Notes: generated by a model not told the origin, from the sequence alone. DNA of 64,000 bases from Paramarasmius palmivorus (GCA_037176845.1 JAYKXP010000028.1:186001-250000), one strand, 5' to 3'. Shown: positions 50,288 through 62,135, numbered from the stretch's first letter. Numbers and translations: made by a program.

Positions 50288-51252
50288 CATGTCTTTTGAC
50301 TTTATTGTACTAAACATTATTTTTTTCCATTTTTATTTATTTATGATATCTGACTAGTTTTCTCGCTGTTCTATGTCAATTCATTGTTATATGGGAGGCC
50401 GTTCTGTGAACTTGCCAATTTGCATAGAATCACGGCTTTACTTCTATACACCATGTGTGGGTGATCAACAGCCCCCAGCTTCAATAACAGAAACCACTGG
50501 ACCCACACCATGAAAACACGCCTCGGACCGCAAGCGCCACAGACGACAAGCTATTTCGAAGAGATTGGTCCAAGCGACATGGCGTGGTGTTTCGACGGAG
50601 AATATGTACGATCTCCTGCCTCTGAACAGGCAGGAGACTGAAGTTTTAGTGGGTAATAGCGATGGCCTAGTGACGAAATTTTGACTCTCGAGGATTCGAA
50701 GCCAGACCGGAGGTATCGGCCGTAGTCTCCACACACCATTTTATCGAGGCGGTCAGATTCCACGGCGAGGTTTAAATCCCTTGCCCCCTGGGCCTCTGTG
50801 GATGAAAAGCACCGACGTGGTCTGCTAGTCGGGGGGGAGTCAATGGCGACTTGCTCGATTCCAAAGATCTCGTTACATCCTAAAAAACGCTTTGCCCTCT
50901 TTACCCATACTTACCTCTTTGTAAATCCCCCACGTTTCTTCGTGGATATTGATAGCTTTCTCAGCTCCTGTTCGCTTGTTTGTACGTGATGGGAAGTAGG
51001 GAGCACGGCTTTCTGAGTCTTTTGGCAAATGGGTCTCGACGTCTCAGCGTCACTTCACTGTCAGGACTCAGCGTGTCTTAGCAGGTCCTAGCAGGTCCTA
51101 GCGTGTCGCTCTTGTGACACTGACATGTCACATGTCACAGGCAGCGAGCGAGCGGGGCAAATGTCTCTTCACCTGCCAACTTGGTATCGGATCCCAGGAA
51201 TTTGAAGTCCGATTTCTACTCGATTTGCATCAACACTGGACAGCCAAACTCA
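50288..51252. other. Spacer between the RING and kinase chimeras
   Basis: About 960 bp. No gene supported. Holds a second copied fragment of the gene at 55669 (50876-51040) and direct repeats of AGCAGGTCCT near 51080-51110. Confidence 0.4.
50876..51040. repeat. Copied fragment of the 3' end of the gene at 55669-56694, copy b
   Basis: Starts CATCCTAAAAAACGCTTTG and runs through AATCCCCCACGTTTCTTC to beyond the gene's stop-side sequence, with a short insertion near 50905. Followed, as in copy a, by GGGAAGTAGGGAGCA and TCTTTTGGCAAATGGGTC, so the two spacers are duplicates of each other. Confidence 0.7.
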
Positions 51253-54153
51253 ATGGATGACTCAACTTTGACAATCAAGGTGCACACCCAGTCACTGTAC
51301 GACACGAACACCACTGAATACCGTCAGAAGGTGGTCACGCCTGCAACCTTCTCGTTGTCATGAAGGATTCGACCTCACTTCATTTACTGACGAGTCGTCA
51401 CCATCAAGTCCTATCGCTTTCAAGGCTCCAAGAAACCAGACATATCCCGACTTCAAGCGTAGAATTTCTCAGCACTTTGACATTTCAGTGTCACAGTTCC
51501 AATTATGGGTTTTTATAAATCGTCAAAACAGGACAATTAGACCGCACGATTGCATCGACAGACTTCCTCAATCTGAAAGCCTTAGTGAGTGTACTTTACC
51601 GAAAGCCATTGCATGATCCTGGCTAACTAGTTAAAACAAAGCCATGGAGATCATTCAGAGGGTCTTGTCAGCCCGTCAAGATGGACTTCTTCGTCTTTAT
51701 CTTGACCCTAAAACAGATTCGACGGTAATAGTCAACCTACTGTCCTAGTTCCTGCTTCCTTGCGTTAAAGAATCTTTTAGGCTGAACCAGACAAAGAGAA
51801 TATCATGATATTCCTCAAATACTTCAATCCAACAGAGAAACAGGTGCTGGGTATTGGCAGCGCTCGCGTTTCCCTCAGCAGCAAGATAAAAGACTTCATT
51901 CCCAGCATCAGGGAGCGGATGCACTGGGCCCCTCAAACGCCCCTGACCTTGTACGAAGTATGTCGTTGCTTGGCAAAAGTAGTTCTGTCTCATCAAAATG
52001 TTTAGGAAATCATACATAGGATGATAGAGCGCATGGAGCTCGGATTGAGTTTCGCCCAAAGTGAAATAGTAAATGGCGACATTATCTGCTTTGAAGTTGC
52101 TCTCTCCAGACCCGAGTAAGTTGTTCGTATACTCAAGTATCAGTGTTTCTCATATGACCATTATGTTTAGGGTAATGGACTTTGAAAGGCGTGGACTCCG
52201 AGCTACCGCTATTGACTTCTATCAAGATCTCTACGAGGCTTCTCGAAGCAACTTGTGGGAGCTCGCGGAGCAACGATTGAGGACGACAGAAAAAACGCTA
52301 CAAAGGCCGCAGCAAGAAACAGCGCAACAGCTTGTAAGTCGACTAAATTCCATGTTCATTACGGTCTCAGTACGACATGCTTCAATAGCCTATCTCGGAT
52401 AATTATAATACCGTGGAAGAGGCACTTCAACCGGAGTCGACAACAATCTTGGGCCAGCTAGAAGCCATTCTTCGTGACGAGGATGAATATCGAAATCTAG
52501 TCTCTCAACAAGGGGTCCTCGCGCAATCGCTTTTGGATCTACTGCAGATGGTGGGTATATCTAGATCTAGCCTGTCGACACCACGCTTAACGTTCGGTCT
52601 AGCTATCAATTTCTCCGGAGACATCTCCTACGGTTCGCTCGTCTGTATTGAAAGCACTACTGAGGCTTTCTCGGCAGTCGAATCTATACCCCCAATGCTT
52701 GACGATCAAAAATGTCAAGCAGCTCGAAGAATACCCAGTTGACACAGGAGGATTTGGCGAAATTTGGAAGGGTACAGTCGAGGGATCATCGGAGATTGTT
52801 TGCCTAAAGGTCGTAAAACTATACCAAAAGTCTAATGTCGAGAAGGTTCTCAAGGTGTGTAAGATACATATGTTCTTCTTTGCTCTCGCACTGACCATAT
52901 TACATCCAGAGGTTTTTACAAGAAGCCATCGTGTGGAGACAACTTGAACATCCTAATCTTTTGCCATTCCTCGGACTCTACTTTCTCGATGAAGCGCAAC
53001 AGCGGCTATGCCTCATTTCCCCGTGGATGGAAAGCGGAAACTTGATTCAGTTTTTGGAGCGAATGCCGAGATCGGATGTGGATCATCGTCGATTGGTGCG
53101 GTTGAAGAATCAACAAGAGTGTTTTTGTTCCACTAACGCTCTTGCACTAGGTTTGGGACGTTGCGAACGGTGTCAAGTACCTTCATCAGATGAAGATTAT
53201 TCACGCGGATCTAAAGGGAGTGAGTAGTAGACTCTGTCACCCGAGCGTTCGTTTGATAACGTGCTATAAATACAGGTCAATATTCTGATAACGAAATCTG
53301 GTAGAGCGACCGTCGGCGATTTTGGTCTTTCATATGTTGCGGATGGCGAGATACTGAGGATGACCTCCTCTAGTGCCTTGTCAGGTGGGACGACTCGTTG
53401 GCTAGCACCGGAGCTTCTGGGTTCTGGGTTGCGCCCGTCATATAAAAGTGATATTTACGCGTTTGGATTGGTTTGCTATGAGGTGCGTAGAGTGTGTTGT
53501 CTGCCGTGTACGCTCTCTTATGATAGGTCCTGGTTAGATATATACCGGGCTCCGTCCATTTGACCATCTACGCTACGATGCTGCCGTGGTGCTTCCCGTC
53601 CTTCAGGGGACGCGCCCGTCGCGTCCTGACGATATGCCGGAATTGGATAATAACATGTGGGCACTCATCGAACGGTGCTGGGCTGCTGATGCATTGTCTA
53701 GACCTGACATTGAGCAAGTTGTCGGCACGCTTTCTTCCTTGTTCGGAATCATCGAGTCTGCACAGACGTGGGACTCGACTGTCTCCAAGCATATCTGGGT
53801 CAATGCTCAAGCTCAAGATGCAGGTTACAATCAAGACGCTGTGACTTTTCTGTCTAGCGTCTATAAAAAGCTGCAGGAAAGGTGAGAAGTTGTCGTTTTG
53901 ATTCAAAGTGGAAACAGTACCAAAGGTGCTATGTATATGGGATAGGGAGTCGAGGACTACTAGTGTGGGTTTTCAGAGTCCTAGTGCCCGTAGAGTTAGA
54001 CCATTACCGCCGATTCCTATCCTGGGTTCTGTGACCTCATCAATAAATACGATCGTCGGTGAGCAAGATTCTTTGACTCGAGAAGGGTTTGCGAGTCGTA
54101 ACATAACAACCGTGCAGGAGCTGGGTCGTAACATCTCTCTTGTTGGGTTTTGA
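51253..54153 (+). CDS. Chimeric USP7-type ubiquitin-like domains - TKL kinase protein
   Basis: Exons from 51366 on keep one frame to the stop at 54153: 51366-51584, 51642-51724, 51781-51957, 52006-52115, 52171-52333, 52389-52550, 52621-52854, 52910-53095, 53151-53219, 53276-53482, 53538-53881 and 53946-54153. The first part reads GFDLTSFTDESS, FQLWVFINRQNRTIRP, YFNPTEKQVLG, TPLTLYE-EI and NGDIICFE, a USP7/Ubp15 ubiquitin-like array with no protease domain. The shared linker [15 protein letters not shown] leads to the TKL kinase ([36 protein letters not shown]), and a Pro-rich tail (VRPLPPIPILG). The first exon (MDDSTLTIKVHTQSL at 51253) needs a 43 nt intron and is uncertain. One acceptor (CCGG for CCAG near 52618) has moved by two bases, balanced by a GTGGGT donor upstream. 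Non-RD kinase. Confidence 0.75.
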
Positions 54154-54671
54154 ACGGTTTAGCATCGGGATTCGGAAGGAACATCAACAGTGGGTGTACC
54201 GCGACACGTTCGCGGTGTAGAGAGTATCTCAGTGCTCTCCTTAGTTTATTTAAATTAATTACTTTTTAAAAAAGCGTACAATAGGACTCTGGAAGTTTAC
54301 AGAGTAGAAATAGAATGCGCCGACATTGGCCCTTGGGTTGAAGTGCAGATGCCGAGTCGCTGAAGCGAAGCCAGCAGACGACGCGGAGCAGCTAGTGTCG
54401 CTGACTCAGCAGGTCTTTCCAACTGACAGCCATTCAGAACACTCTCAGCTATCACAATCCTTCTTTATCCCACCCTCCCGCGTCAAAGCAAGTTATGCGT
54501 TAAAGATTAATTCACATACTTACTCTGCAACTACAAATCGTCGAGGGGCGTGTGACCCCTCCGCGAACCCAAAGAAGCCTGGAATCCGAACTTGAGGTAC
54601 GGCTGACTTGGGTATTGAATTAATGGTGAGGGCACCTCTAGTATCTTATTGAATGGAGGCGTGGAGGTTGC

Positions 54672-54704
54672 GAAAGTGCCGGTCGACGATTGACCGGCAC
54701 TTTC
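54672..54704. repeat. Perfect inverted repeat, 13 bp arms
   Basis: Left arm GAAAGTGCCGGTC (54672-54684), loop GACGATT, right arm GACCGGCACTTTC (54692-54704), an exact reverse complement. It could form a hairpin. No gene ends just upstream, so a terminator role is not indicated. Confidence 0.9.
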
Positions 54705-55515
54705 AGCTTTCAGACTCTATTTCCCATGATCTGGCCCGAGCTACCCAAATATCTCTACATGTACATACGAGCTACTTTTGACCATCCTGGAACACTGTAC
54801 ACCTTTTTTTCTACCTCCCGAACACCTTGGACGCCCCTAACGGTGGACTCCCGGACGACCTGGACTTCCCGAACCTCCCGAACTGCCTGGCTCTTGGACC
54901 GCGCATACTGTCCATACCGAACGATAGACGTCCCTGGGATGACTTTGTCCAGCAAAAACAGTCATACATACATTACCCAGGAGGACCGAACTCGTGCATG
55001 CCGACTAGTGTGTTGGATGTCAAGTCTCTGCACTATTACCACCTTGAATGACCTGTGTGACTAGGATCAAATGAGCCCTTGGACGTCCGAGTCGGCGTCT
55101 GTTCCATTTTTTCGAGACGAATTGTAACTTACAAGTGTCAGCTATCAAACGACCTCAGGCGTTTGACCTCGAATATTTTGAGGTCATGCATGGACGGCGG
55201 TGTACATGATGCTGCCTGGACTCCAGTGGACCTCGAATCAGAAAGGCAAAGCAAAGCAAAATGGAGCAATAACCCTCGCCGGTACCAGCCAACCCCCAAA
55301 AACCTCGTCGGTGGCTGTTTCTCCCAGCAATGTTTTTTCCACCGCCTCCTTCAATCCAGTACTCATGTCGAGTTTGTCTAGTATTCTAGTAGTGGTTTCG
55401 AATTACTCGCACGTACGATTTTTAGCGGGCTACTAGGACATCGTGTAGTTTTTGGAAAGCTTTTTGTTGCGTCGACGTTGGCCCTTGGGTCTCGCGAACG
55501 CCCGGGCTGGCTGCA

Positions 55516-55640
55516 AGTTGGATACAGAGACGTTTATTACAGCTACAAATAGAGCTACAGGTAGAATACAATGATACAGTACTACATTATTGATACAAAG
55601 GTGACTACGCTACATAAAACCATCCAGGGTTCTGTCGTAG
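55516..55640 (+). repeat. Dispersed repeat, copy 3
   Basis: Begins GTTGGATACAGAG, contains ATTACAGCTACAAATAGAGC and ends CATCCAGGGTTCTGTCGTAG, 30 bp from the stop codon of the minus-strand gene at 55669. The copy may therefore have started as 3' flank of that gene. Confidence 0.75.
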
Positions 55641-55668
55641 GAGTTTCGTTAAAAAAGTCATTCGTTCA

Positions 55669-56694
55669 TCACATCCCAAAAAACGCTTTTGCCCTCTTTG
55701 TAAATCCCCCACGTTTCTTCATCGCCATGGACAGTTTCCTAAGCTCCGGTTCGCGTGTTTGAGGAGTAGGTAGCTCGACTGCTACCTCCACCTCCTTGTC
55801 CTTGGGGAGAGGCGGCACAGGGACTGGGGGTAAAGCCGCACGAGAGAATTTAACCACATCCGCTGGTGCACTTCTCCTTCCTAGCCCTTTAAGGTTAACC
55901 TTCTTCTGCGCGTGCCGCGAGTAGACGAGTACACCTGCGGCTAAAGCTAGGGATGTAGGTACAGGTTGGAAAGAGTCGTCGAAGCGCGATGAAGGGAAAG
56001 GTGAGGCAGAGATACGTGCGGTTGGGACGGTTGGTGCGGAGTGTAGTTTTAGAGGAGCTGGGCGCTTTTTGTATTGTTTGCGTGGGCGTACGACGGGGAG
56101 GTACGCGGTTGGAGTTAGGGGAGTGAGGAGAGCGCCAGAGTCTAGCTCGCGTTCGGTTGGGGACATGCTTTTGACGGATGTGGGGGAATGGGGAGGTGGG
56201 GTCGGGTGGACGAGTGTGAATTGGACCCAACGGGATGGGGTGTGGGGTGTTGATGAAGTGGTAGCGGTGGATGGGGAGAGAAGAGGCCGGTATTCGAGTT
56301 TCTCTGCTTCGTCGAGCCAGAGGATACCGTGCGAGTCTTTGTGGACTGTATCGACGGGGCCGTTGGCGGCGCGTTGGTTCATGAGGTGTTGGGCGTTGGA
56401 TTGGAGGGAACCGCCGCCTGTGAATTGCATCAAGAGGAGTTCGTTTTGGAGTGTAGGAGGAAGAGGTGGGTGTGGTTTGGATTTGGGTTTTGATTTGAGC
56501 ATGCCCATGCTCTTTGTCTTTTTAATAGACTTGTGAGGGGGAGGAGGGGTACGGGGAGTGTGTGGAAGGTGAACGAAGACGGAAGTGTAACCGAGACTGG
56601 TGAGGTCTAGATCAGGTGATTTTGGGGAAGGTTGAGCAGGCGAACCAGGCTGGACTGCCAGAGCCCAAGTGTTGATGAGAGTAGAAGAATACAT
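55669..56694 (-). CDS. Basidiomycete protein of unknown function, Pro-rich
   Basis: Single-exon gene of 341 residues starting MYSSTLINTWALAVQPGSP; an upstream in-frame ATG at 56784 adds 30 residues with a run of Ser and is less likely. Sequence features: LTSLGYTSVFVHLPHTPRTP, a basic cluster KSKPKSKPHPP, NELLLMQFTGGGSLQS, DSHGILWLDEAEKLEYRPLL, RWVQFTLVHPTPPP, a basic PRKQYKKRPAPLKL, a short hydrophobic SLALAAGVLVYSR and a basic end KKRGGFTKRAKAFFGM. No domain recognised. Fragments of its 3' end are copied twice at 48352 and 50876, so it marks the right border of the duplicated island. Confidence 0.7.
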   Translation of the reverse strand: MYSSTLINTWALAVQPGSPAQPSPKSPDLDLTSLGYTSVFVHLPHTPRTPPPPHKSIKKTKSMGMLKSKPKSKPHPPLPPTLQNELLLMQFTGGGSLQSNAQHLMNQRAANGPVDTVHKDSHGILWLDEAEKLEYRPLLSPSTATTSSTPHTPSRWVQFTLVHPTPPPHSPTSVKSMSPTERELDSGALLTPLTPTAYLPVVRPRKQYKKRPAPLKLHSAPTVPTARISASPFPSSRFDDSFQPVPTSLALAAGVLVYSRHAQKKVNLKGLGRRSAPADVVKFSRAALPPVPVPPLPKDKEVEVAVELPTPQTREPELRKLSMAMKKRGGFTKRAKAFFGM

Positions 56695-57189
56695 GATAGA
56701 GGAGAAGAGGTTGCTGCTGCTGCTGCTGTTGTGGCATTTTTTGCGGTGGATTATAAGTGTCGAATGAACAATAAGATGGAACACAAATAGGCGTCAACTG
56801 GGCGTCAATCCGACGTTACTCGTTTCTCTCGCTTCCATTTCTATTGTTAAAGCGTCTGCCAATTACATGTACAGGGACTGCTAGTTGCTGAGGTTCCTGT
56901 TGTTCCTGTAGCCACCCAAGCAGATACAGAAATTCCAAGGGAACGCTCCAACGTAGCTGCTGTGACGTAGATACACTCAACGCAGATACACAACGCCTCC
57001 CAAGTGCTCGAAAGTGCTGTAGTACCGCTGTTAACAATAGAAAAAAATTGGATATAAAATGGTATTTCGACGATTTACCTAGAATCCTGGTCCGTGACTC
57101 TTGCGCCAGTCATAATTTAAGCGTGGGAATTCTCTTACTACTCCTCTTGTACCTGGCGCCCACCTTACTCCTTCACTAGTGCTGCTGGC
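56695..57189. promoter_or_regulatory. Divergent region between the Pro-rich gene and RSP5
   Basis: About 495 bp holding both promoters. A run of CAG/CTG triplets (56712-56732, read GCTGCTGCTGCTGCTG) lies in the 5' leader of the minus-strand gene. No named factor site recognised. Confidence 0.4.
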
Positions 57190-60100
57190 ATGTCGACAGC
57201 ACCAAGTGCTTCGTGAGTCCTCTTGTGATTTTACTTGGACATTTTCTTACTCTTTTTTCAGTCGTACAAAGAACATTAGGGTTACTGGTGAGCACCTTGG
57301 ATTGCTGTTGTCACCGCCGCTCACCTTTTCTTTCCAGTCGTTGCCGCAGACGGTTTATCCAAACGCGATGTCTTTCGTCTCCCAGATCCTTTTGCTGTCA
57401 TCACCGTCGATGCAGAACAGACTCATACGACCAGTGTCATGAAAAAGACTCTTAATCCTTACTGGAATGAATCTTTTGACATGTAAAAGCCCCTCGTTTT
57501 ATCCGTATCCAACTGCTTACAAACATTGGCTCTTTTAGTTCCGTAAAGGATTCTTCAGTCGTTGCCGTTCAGATTTTCGACCAACGCAAATTCAAGCGCA
57601 AGGATCAGGGTTTCTTGGGCGTCGTCAACGTCCGTGTCTCTGACGTTTTGGATCTAGAACTAGGTGGTCATGGTGTGTGTACCCAACCATTTTTCATATA
57701 CTCTTCTCATTAGCCTGCCCCCAGAAATGCTCACACTGGATCTCAAAAAATCAAACGACAACCTAGTAGTCCACGGCAAACTCATCATCTACCTCTCCAC
57801 AAACGTCTCCCAACCCATCACAAACCCCGGTCCTTCCCAAGTCTCCTCCCTCAACACCGCTTTCGATAACATGGGCCTCAGCCCAAACAGCGCTTCTTCC
57901 CCAGCTGCTAGCACCGCAAATCTCACAGAAGCACAACCCCCATCAGCATCATTATCTCGCACACCAAGCTCCCACGCCACCGCTGACAATGCCTCTAGTC
58001 AGCCGACTGCGTCTGACACTCCAACCACGACCACCTCCACGACCACTCCTCCAGGCGATTTACAAAACTCTGCTTCGTCGCCTTCTTCGAGGCCTGTTAG
58101 TTCAACTGGTCCACCACCACCACCTGCTGCGGCTCCCCCTCCTGCAGTGACGACAAATCCAGCCAGCACAGCCTCCACCAACAACACCCCAATGCGCAAC
58201 TTTAACCCCAACGTTGATCAATACGGTCCTCTACCGCCCGGTTGGGAACGTAGGATTGATCCTTTAGGAAGGACTTATTATGTTGATCACAATACCCGAT
58301 CTACAACTTGGAACAGACCTTCCCAGAGTGCGGCTGTTAACAATAATGCGGCGGATAATGAGACTAATGCGGCTAGGGATCAACATTCGAGGAGGATTTT
58401 GGCTGATGATTTGTTGGAGGCGAATAACACCGCCGCTGGTGGTGCAGGGGGTGGTGCTGGGAATAGGAATTCAACTCCACCTGCTGCGCCTGTTACGACA
58501 CCAACGAATAACGCTACGACACCTGGAGCTGGTAGTCTTCCTCATGGATGGGAAGAGAGGTTTACGTTGGAAGGTAGACCGTATTATGTTGATCATAATA
58601 CTCGTACGACTACTTGGGTGGATCCGAGACGACAGGCGATTATACGTGTCATGTCTCCCAATGGACAAGGAAGTACTCTTCAACCACAAGCCATATCGCA
58701 ATTGGGACCTCTGCCTTCGGGCTGGGAAATGCGTCTCACGTCGACTGCGCGTGTGTATTTCGTCGATCATAACACCAAGACGACGACATGGGACGATCCG
58801 CGGTTACCTTCGACGTTGGATGCGAATGTACCCCAATACAAGAGGGACTTTAGACGCAAGTTGATATACTTTAGGAGTCAACCTGCGATGAGAGCACAAC
58901 CTGGGAATTGTCAGATCAAGATTAGGAGGAATCATATTTTTGAGGATAGTTATGCGGAGATTATGAGGCAGACGCCGAATGATTTGAAGAAGAGGTTGAT
59001 GATCAAGTTTGATGGGGAGGATGGGTTGGATTATGGGGGGTTGTCGAGGTGCGGCTTGTTCTATTTCCTTTTTTTGTTTTTGACTTATGGTGTCGTGCAG
59101 AGAATTCTTCTTCCTCCTCTCACACGAAATGTTCAACCCATTCTACTGCCTATTCGAGTATTCAGCACACGACAACTACACTCTACAGATTAACCCAGCA
59201 TCGGGGGTTAACCCTGAACATCTCAACTATTTCAAGTTTATAGGCAGATGTTTGGGTTTGGGGATTTTCCATAGGAGGTTTTTGGATGCGTATTTTATTG
59301 TTAGTTTTTACAAGATGATTTTGAAGAAGAAGGTTACGCTTTCGGATTTGGAGAGTGTGGATGCAGAGTTGCATAGGGGGATGACTTGGATGTTGTACGT
59401 GCCCTTTCTCCTTTCTCTTTACCTACGTGAACTAACAATGGACGCGCCGGCAGGGAGAACGACATTACAGACATCATCGACGAAACATTCACCACAACCG
59501 AAGAACGATTCGGCGAGATGGTCACTATCGAGCTTCGACCTGGAGGTGAAGATATACCTGTTACGGAAGAAAACAAGAAGGAGTATGTGGATGCGATTGT
59601 GGAGTATCGTATCTCGAAGAGGGTTAAGGAACAGTTTGATGCGTTCATGAGTGGGTTTAGTGAATTGATACCGCAGGATTTGATTACGGTGTTTGATGAG
59701 AGGGAGTTGGAGTTGTTGATTGGGGGGATGTCGGAGATTGATGTGTATGTCCCGGTTTCTTCTTGCTCTTGGACTTGAGAGGTGGACTGACACGGCTTGT
59801 AGCGACGACTGGACGAAATTCACAGACTACCGCGGATACGAAATGGACGATGAAGTCATACAGTGGTTCTGGAAATGCGTACGTTCGTGGCCACCTGAGC
59901 GTAAATCTCGGTTGTTGCAATTCGCGACGGGGACATCGAGGATACCTGTTAATGGATTCAAGGATCTTCAAGGTTCGGATGGTCCTAGGAGGTTCACGAT
60001 TGAAAAAAGTGGAGATCCGAGTCAATTGCCAAAGAGTCATACGTGCTTTAATAGGATTGATTTGCCGCCGTATAAGGATTATGCGAGTTTGGAGCAAAAG

Positions 60101-60199
60101 TTGACGTTGGCTGTAGAGTGGGTGGTTTTCATTCTTTCTTCGGCTGCTGTTTGCTGATGCTGTTGTTGCAGGGAAACAGTCGGATTTGGGCAAGAATAA
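57190..60199 (+). CDS. RSP5: NEDD4-type HECT ubiquitin ligase Rsp5
   Basis: Essential E3 ligase for membrane-protein sorting and many other targets. Start [24 protein letters not shown]2 domain: [41 protein letters not shown] Pro/Ala/Thr-rich linker follows. Three WW domains: [39 protein letters not shown] and [19 protein letters not shown], each with the second Trp in TTW. HECT domain: [61 protein letters not shown], and the catalytic Cys in [13 protein letters not shown]. The end is EETVGFGQE after the last intron. All joins stay in frame, and this is the only complete copy, so it is the donor of the C2 and WW parts in the chimeras to its left. Confidence 0.95.
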
Positions 60200-60416
60200 A
60201 GGGCTTGTGGACGTTCTTTCGTGCATTCCTCATTCTTGTATTATCTATTTTTGCTTCGTTATTCTACGCTGTATATGATATTAGACTGCGAGAGTAGTTA
60301 TTATCCCTTTTGTCAATGCTGGGCTATAGTACATGAAATATATGAACTCATAGTAAGCTAAATATCAACGCTTTTCAAAAGCGAATCCAATGTAAATGTC
60401 TGGCGTGATAATGGCG

Positions 60417-62055
60417 TCAGCGCGCGGTATTAATGAAATAGGTCCACGTACTAGCAGCCTCCCACTGATCTTCGTCCATCGCACTCTCACCATTTGAATC
60501 GACGACTTTCATACGAACGAGTAAGGGGCCAAAGTCTTTGTGATCTTGATTTTCGGAATACACTTGGTGGAATTCTTCCTTGTAAATGGGGTGGAGGTGA
60601 TACTCTGCTGCCAACCTACAGCCACGTTAAAAGGGTGTAACCCACTTGCCTAGAGTCACTCACTGAACAAAGTTATCCCATAATACAACGTATTCAGGGA
60701 CATCCTCTACTGCGTCCTGTAAATAGAACCAATATTTGTGGCCGTATATATCATCGTGATCTCGTTCTTCGAATCGTATTCGATAGACAGAGTTGCCGAA
60801 TGAGAGGTCATCTTGGTCAGGTGGTACGTCGTGTAAGTGTTCCCTAAGTAATCGATCAGCCGCGGTAGCAACCAAAAAGAGTGATAGGGTGCTTACAGTA
60901 ATAGCTCTGCGTTGGGTATCGTACCAATAAACACACCACCAGGTCTTAACCACCGACTGACGTTATCAAGCATACACCGCGCTTTTTCTTCCGTCTCGAA
61001 TGCATAGTGCATACAAAACTGCATCGAGACAGCGTCGAAAGGCGGTGAGAGCTTGTATGATGGGAATGCTTTTGTTAAAGGCTCGCGATAACAATCCAAT
61101 GTGGCAAAATCTGCATCGAATCGACTGCCTTTCATTGTTTCCCATCGGGCCCGAGCTTGATCGACTGAGACGCCGGCGATGTCTGGAATACGTGTGAGTG
61201 GGAGCTGTTGTTTGTTTGAGTGGGGAGAGATGAGGGGCACATACCAACAGCTAAAAGCTCTTTAATACGAGCTTTGGACCATTTTGTGAGATCACCGCCC
61301 TTTCCACAACCCATATCCAACACCTTGCCTGATCCACCACGTCCACTCCCTCTCCCAGAATGCGGTGAAGATTGTAACGCAGGCTGGGCAAACCGTGAAA
61401 TTAACACTGATTTTACCCAATTGTTGAAATTCTTGAGACCAATGATGGGTGAATCGAGTCGTTGAACGACACCAACGTCCGGTCGTGAGTTGTCTAGTCA
61501 AAACAGCGTGAATTACAGCACACATAAGAGAAGCACGAGTGCCCTACAATGGTTAACAACAACACCGACATCTCCAGCCCACCTTTTCGTTGGCGGTTCG
61601 TCGTGAGGATCTGGGTCGGTGCTGCGGCCTCGTTTTCGTTTTGAGAGTCGGGCTGTACCCTTTCCGACGTAGCTCTTGTACATTTCCATTTCTGCATTGG
61701 ACATGGGTGTTAAAATGGATGCTGGTCGTGAGATTCGGTTCTTGGGATCATACGGGATGGTTGTGGGAAGTGGCGGGGGTGGCATGACGGGAGACTCGGT
61801 CGCAGAGGGGGTCCTTTGGGGTTGGGGATATGCCGAAGAAGATGAAGATGAAGGACGAGAGTCGAATATGGGAGATTGAGAGGGAGAGGAAGCGGGGGAA
61901 CGTGCTCTGCGAAGTGGCTTTGAGGAGTCTAACTTTTCTGGAACGGGGTCGTCGTTGAGAAGAACAGAAAGATGAGTAGCTCGTCGCTGTAAAGTTGGAG
62001 ACGTTGAAGTCGGAGAATTGAGGACGGCATCGCGGACAGGATCAAAAGCTGGCAT
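60417..62055 (-). CDS. ABD1: mRNA cap guanine-N7 methyltransferase
   Basis: Methylates the cap guanine of nascent mRNA using SAM, in the nucleus. The N-terminus (MPAFDPVRDAVLNSPTSTS) is long, Ser/Pro-rich and lineage-specific, with a basic patch KRKRGRSTDPDPHDEPPTKR. The conserved core starts VVNHYNSRPDVGV and continues LKNFNNWVKSVLI, motif I VLDMGCGKGGDLTKW, VDIAGVSVDQARARW, FDAVSMQFCMHYAFE, GGVFIGTIPNAE, YWFYLQDAVEDVPEYVV and EEFHQVY. The residues that bind SAM (DMGCGKGGD) and cap (HYAFE) are present. It ends STWTYFINTAR. The aminopeptidase stop lies only 80 bp upstream on the same strand. Confidence 0.93.
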
Positions 62056-62135
62056 TTGCTTCGGTACAAGTTTTTTTTGTCAAAACTACCAACTACCACC
62101 CAACTAGTACTAATCCTAACCCTAATGTCACCACA

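Larger units (their letters stand above)
54154..55668. other. Repeat-bearing non-coding stretch
   Basis: About 1.5 kb. No supported gene: frames near 54690-55064 are low-complexity (repeated CCCGAAC words). Contains the hairpin at 54672-54704, two related words around 54322 and 55475 (GACATTGGCCCTTGGGT and GACGTTGGCCCTTGGGT) and dispersed repeat copy 3. Likely remains of mobile DNA or old duplications. Confidence 0.4.

Noticed and set aside
50640..50780. GGCTTCGAATCC on the minus strand, tRNA T-arm-like
   Set aside because: No A box at a suitable distance and no paired arms; not a tRNA.
54690..55064. Frames of 60-124 codons with repeated CCCGAAC words on both strands
   Set aside because: Low-complexity DNA gives open frames on both strands; no coding sign.
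56069..56536. 155-codon plus-strand frame opposite the Pro-rich gene
   Set aside because: Gly/Trp-rich mirror of Pro/Ser codons; shadow.
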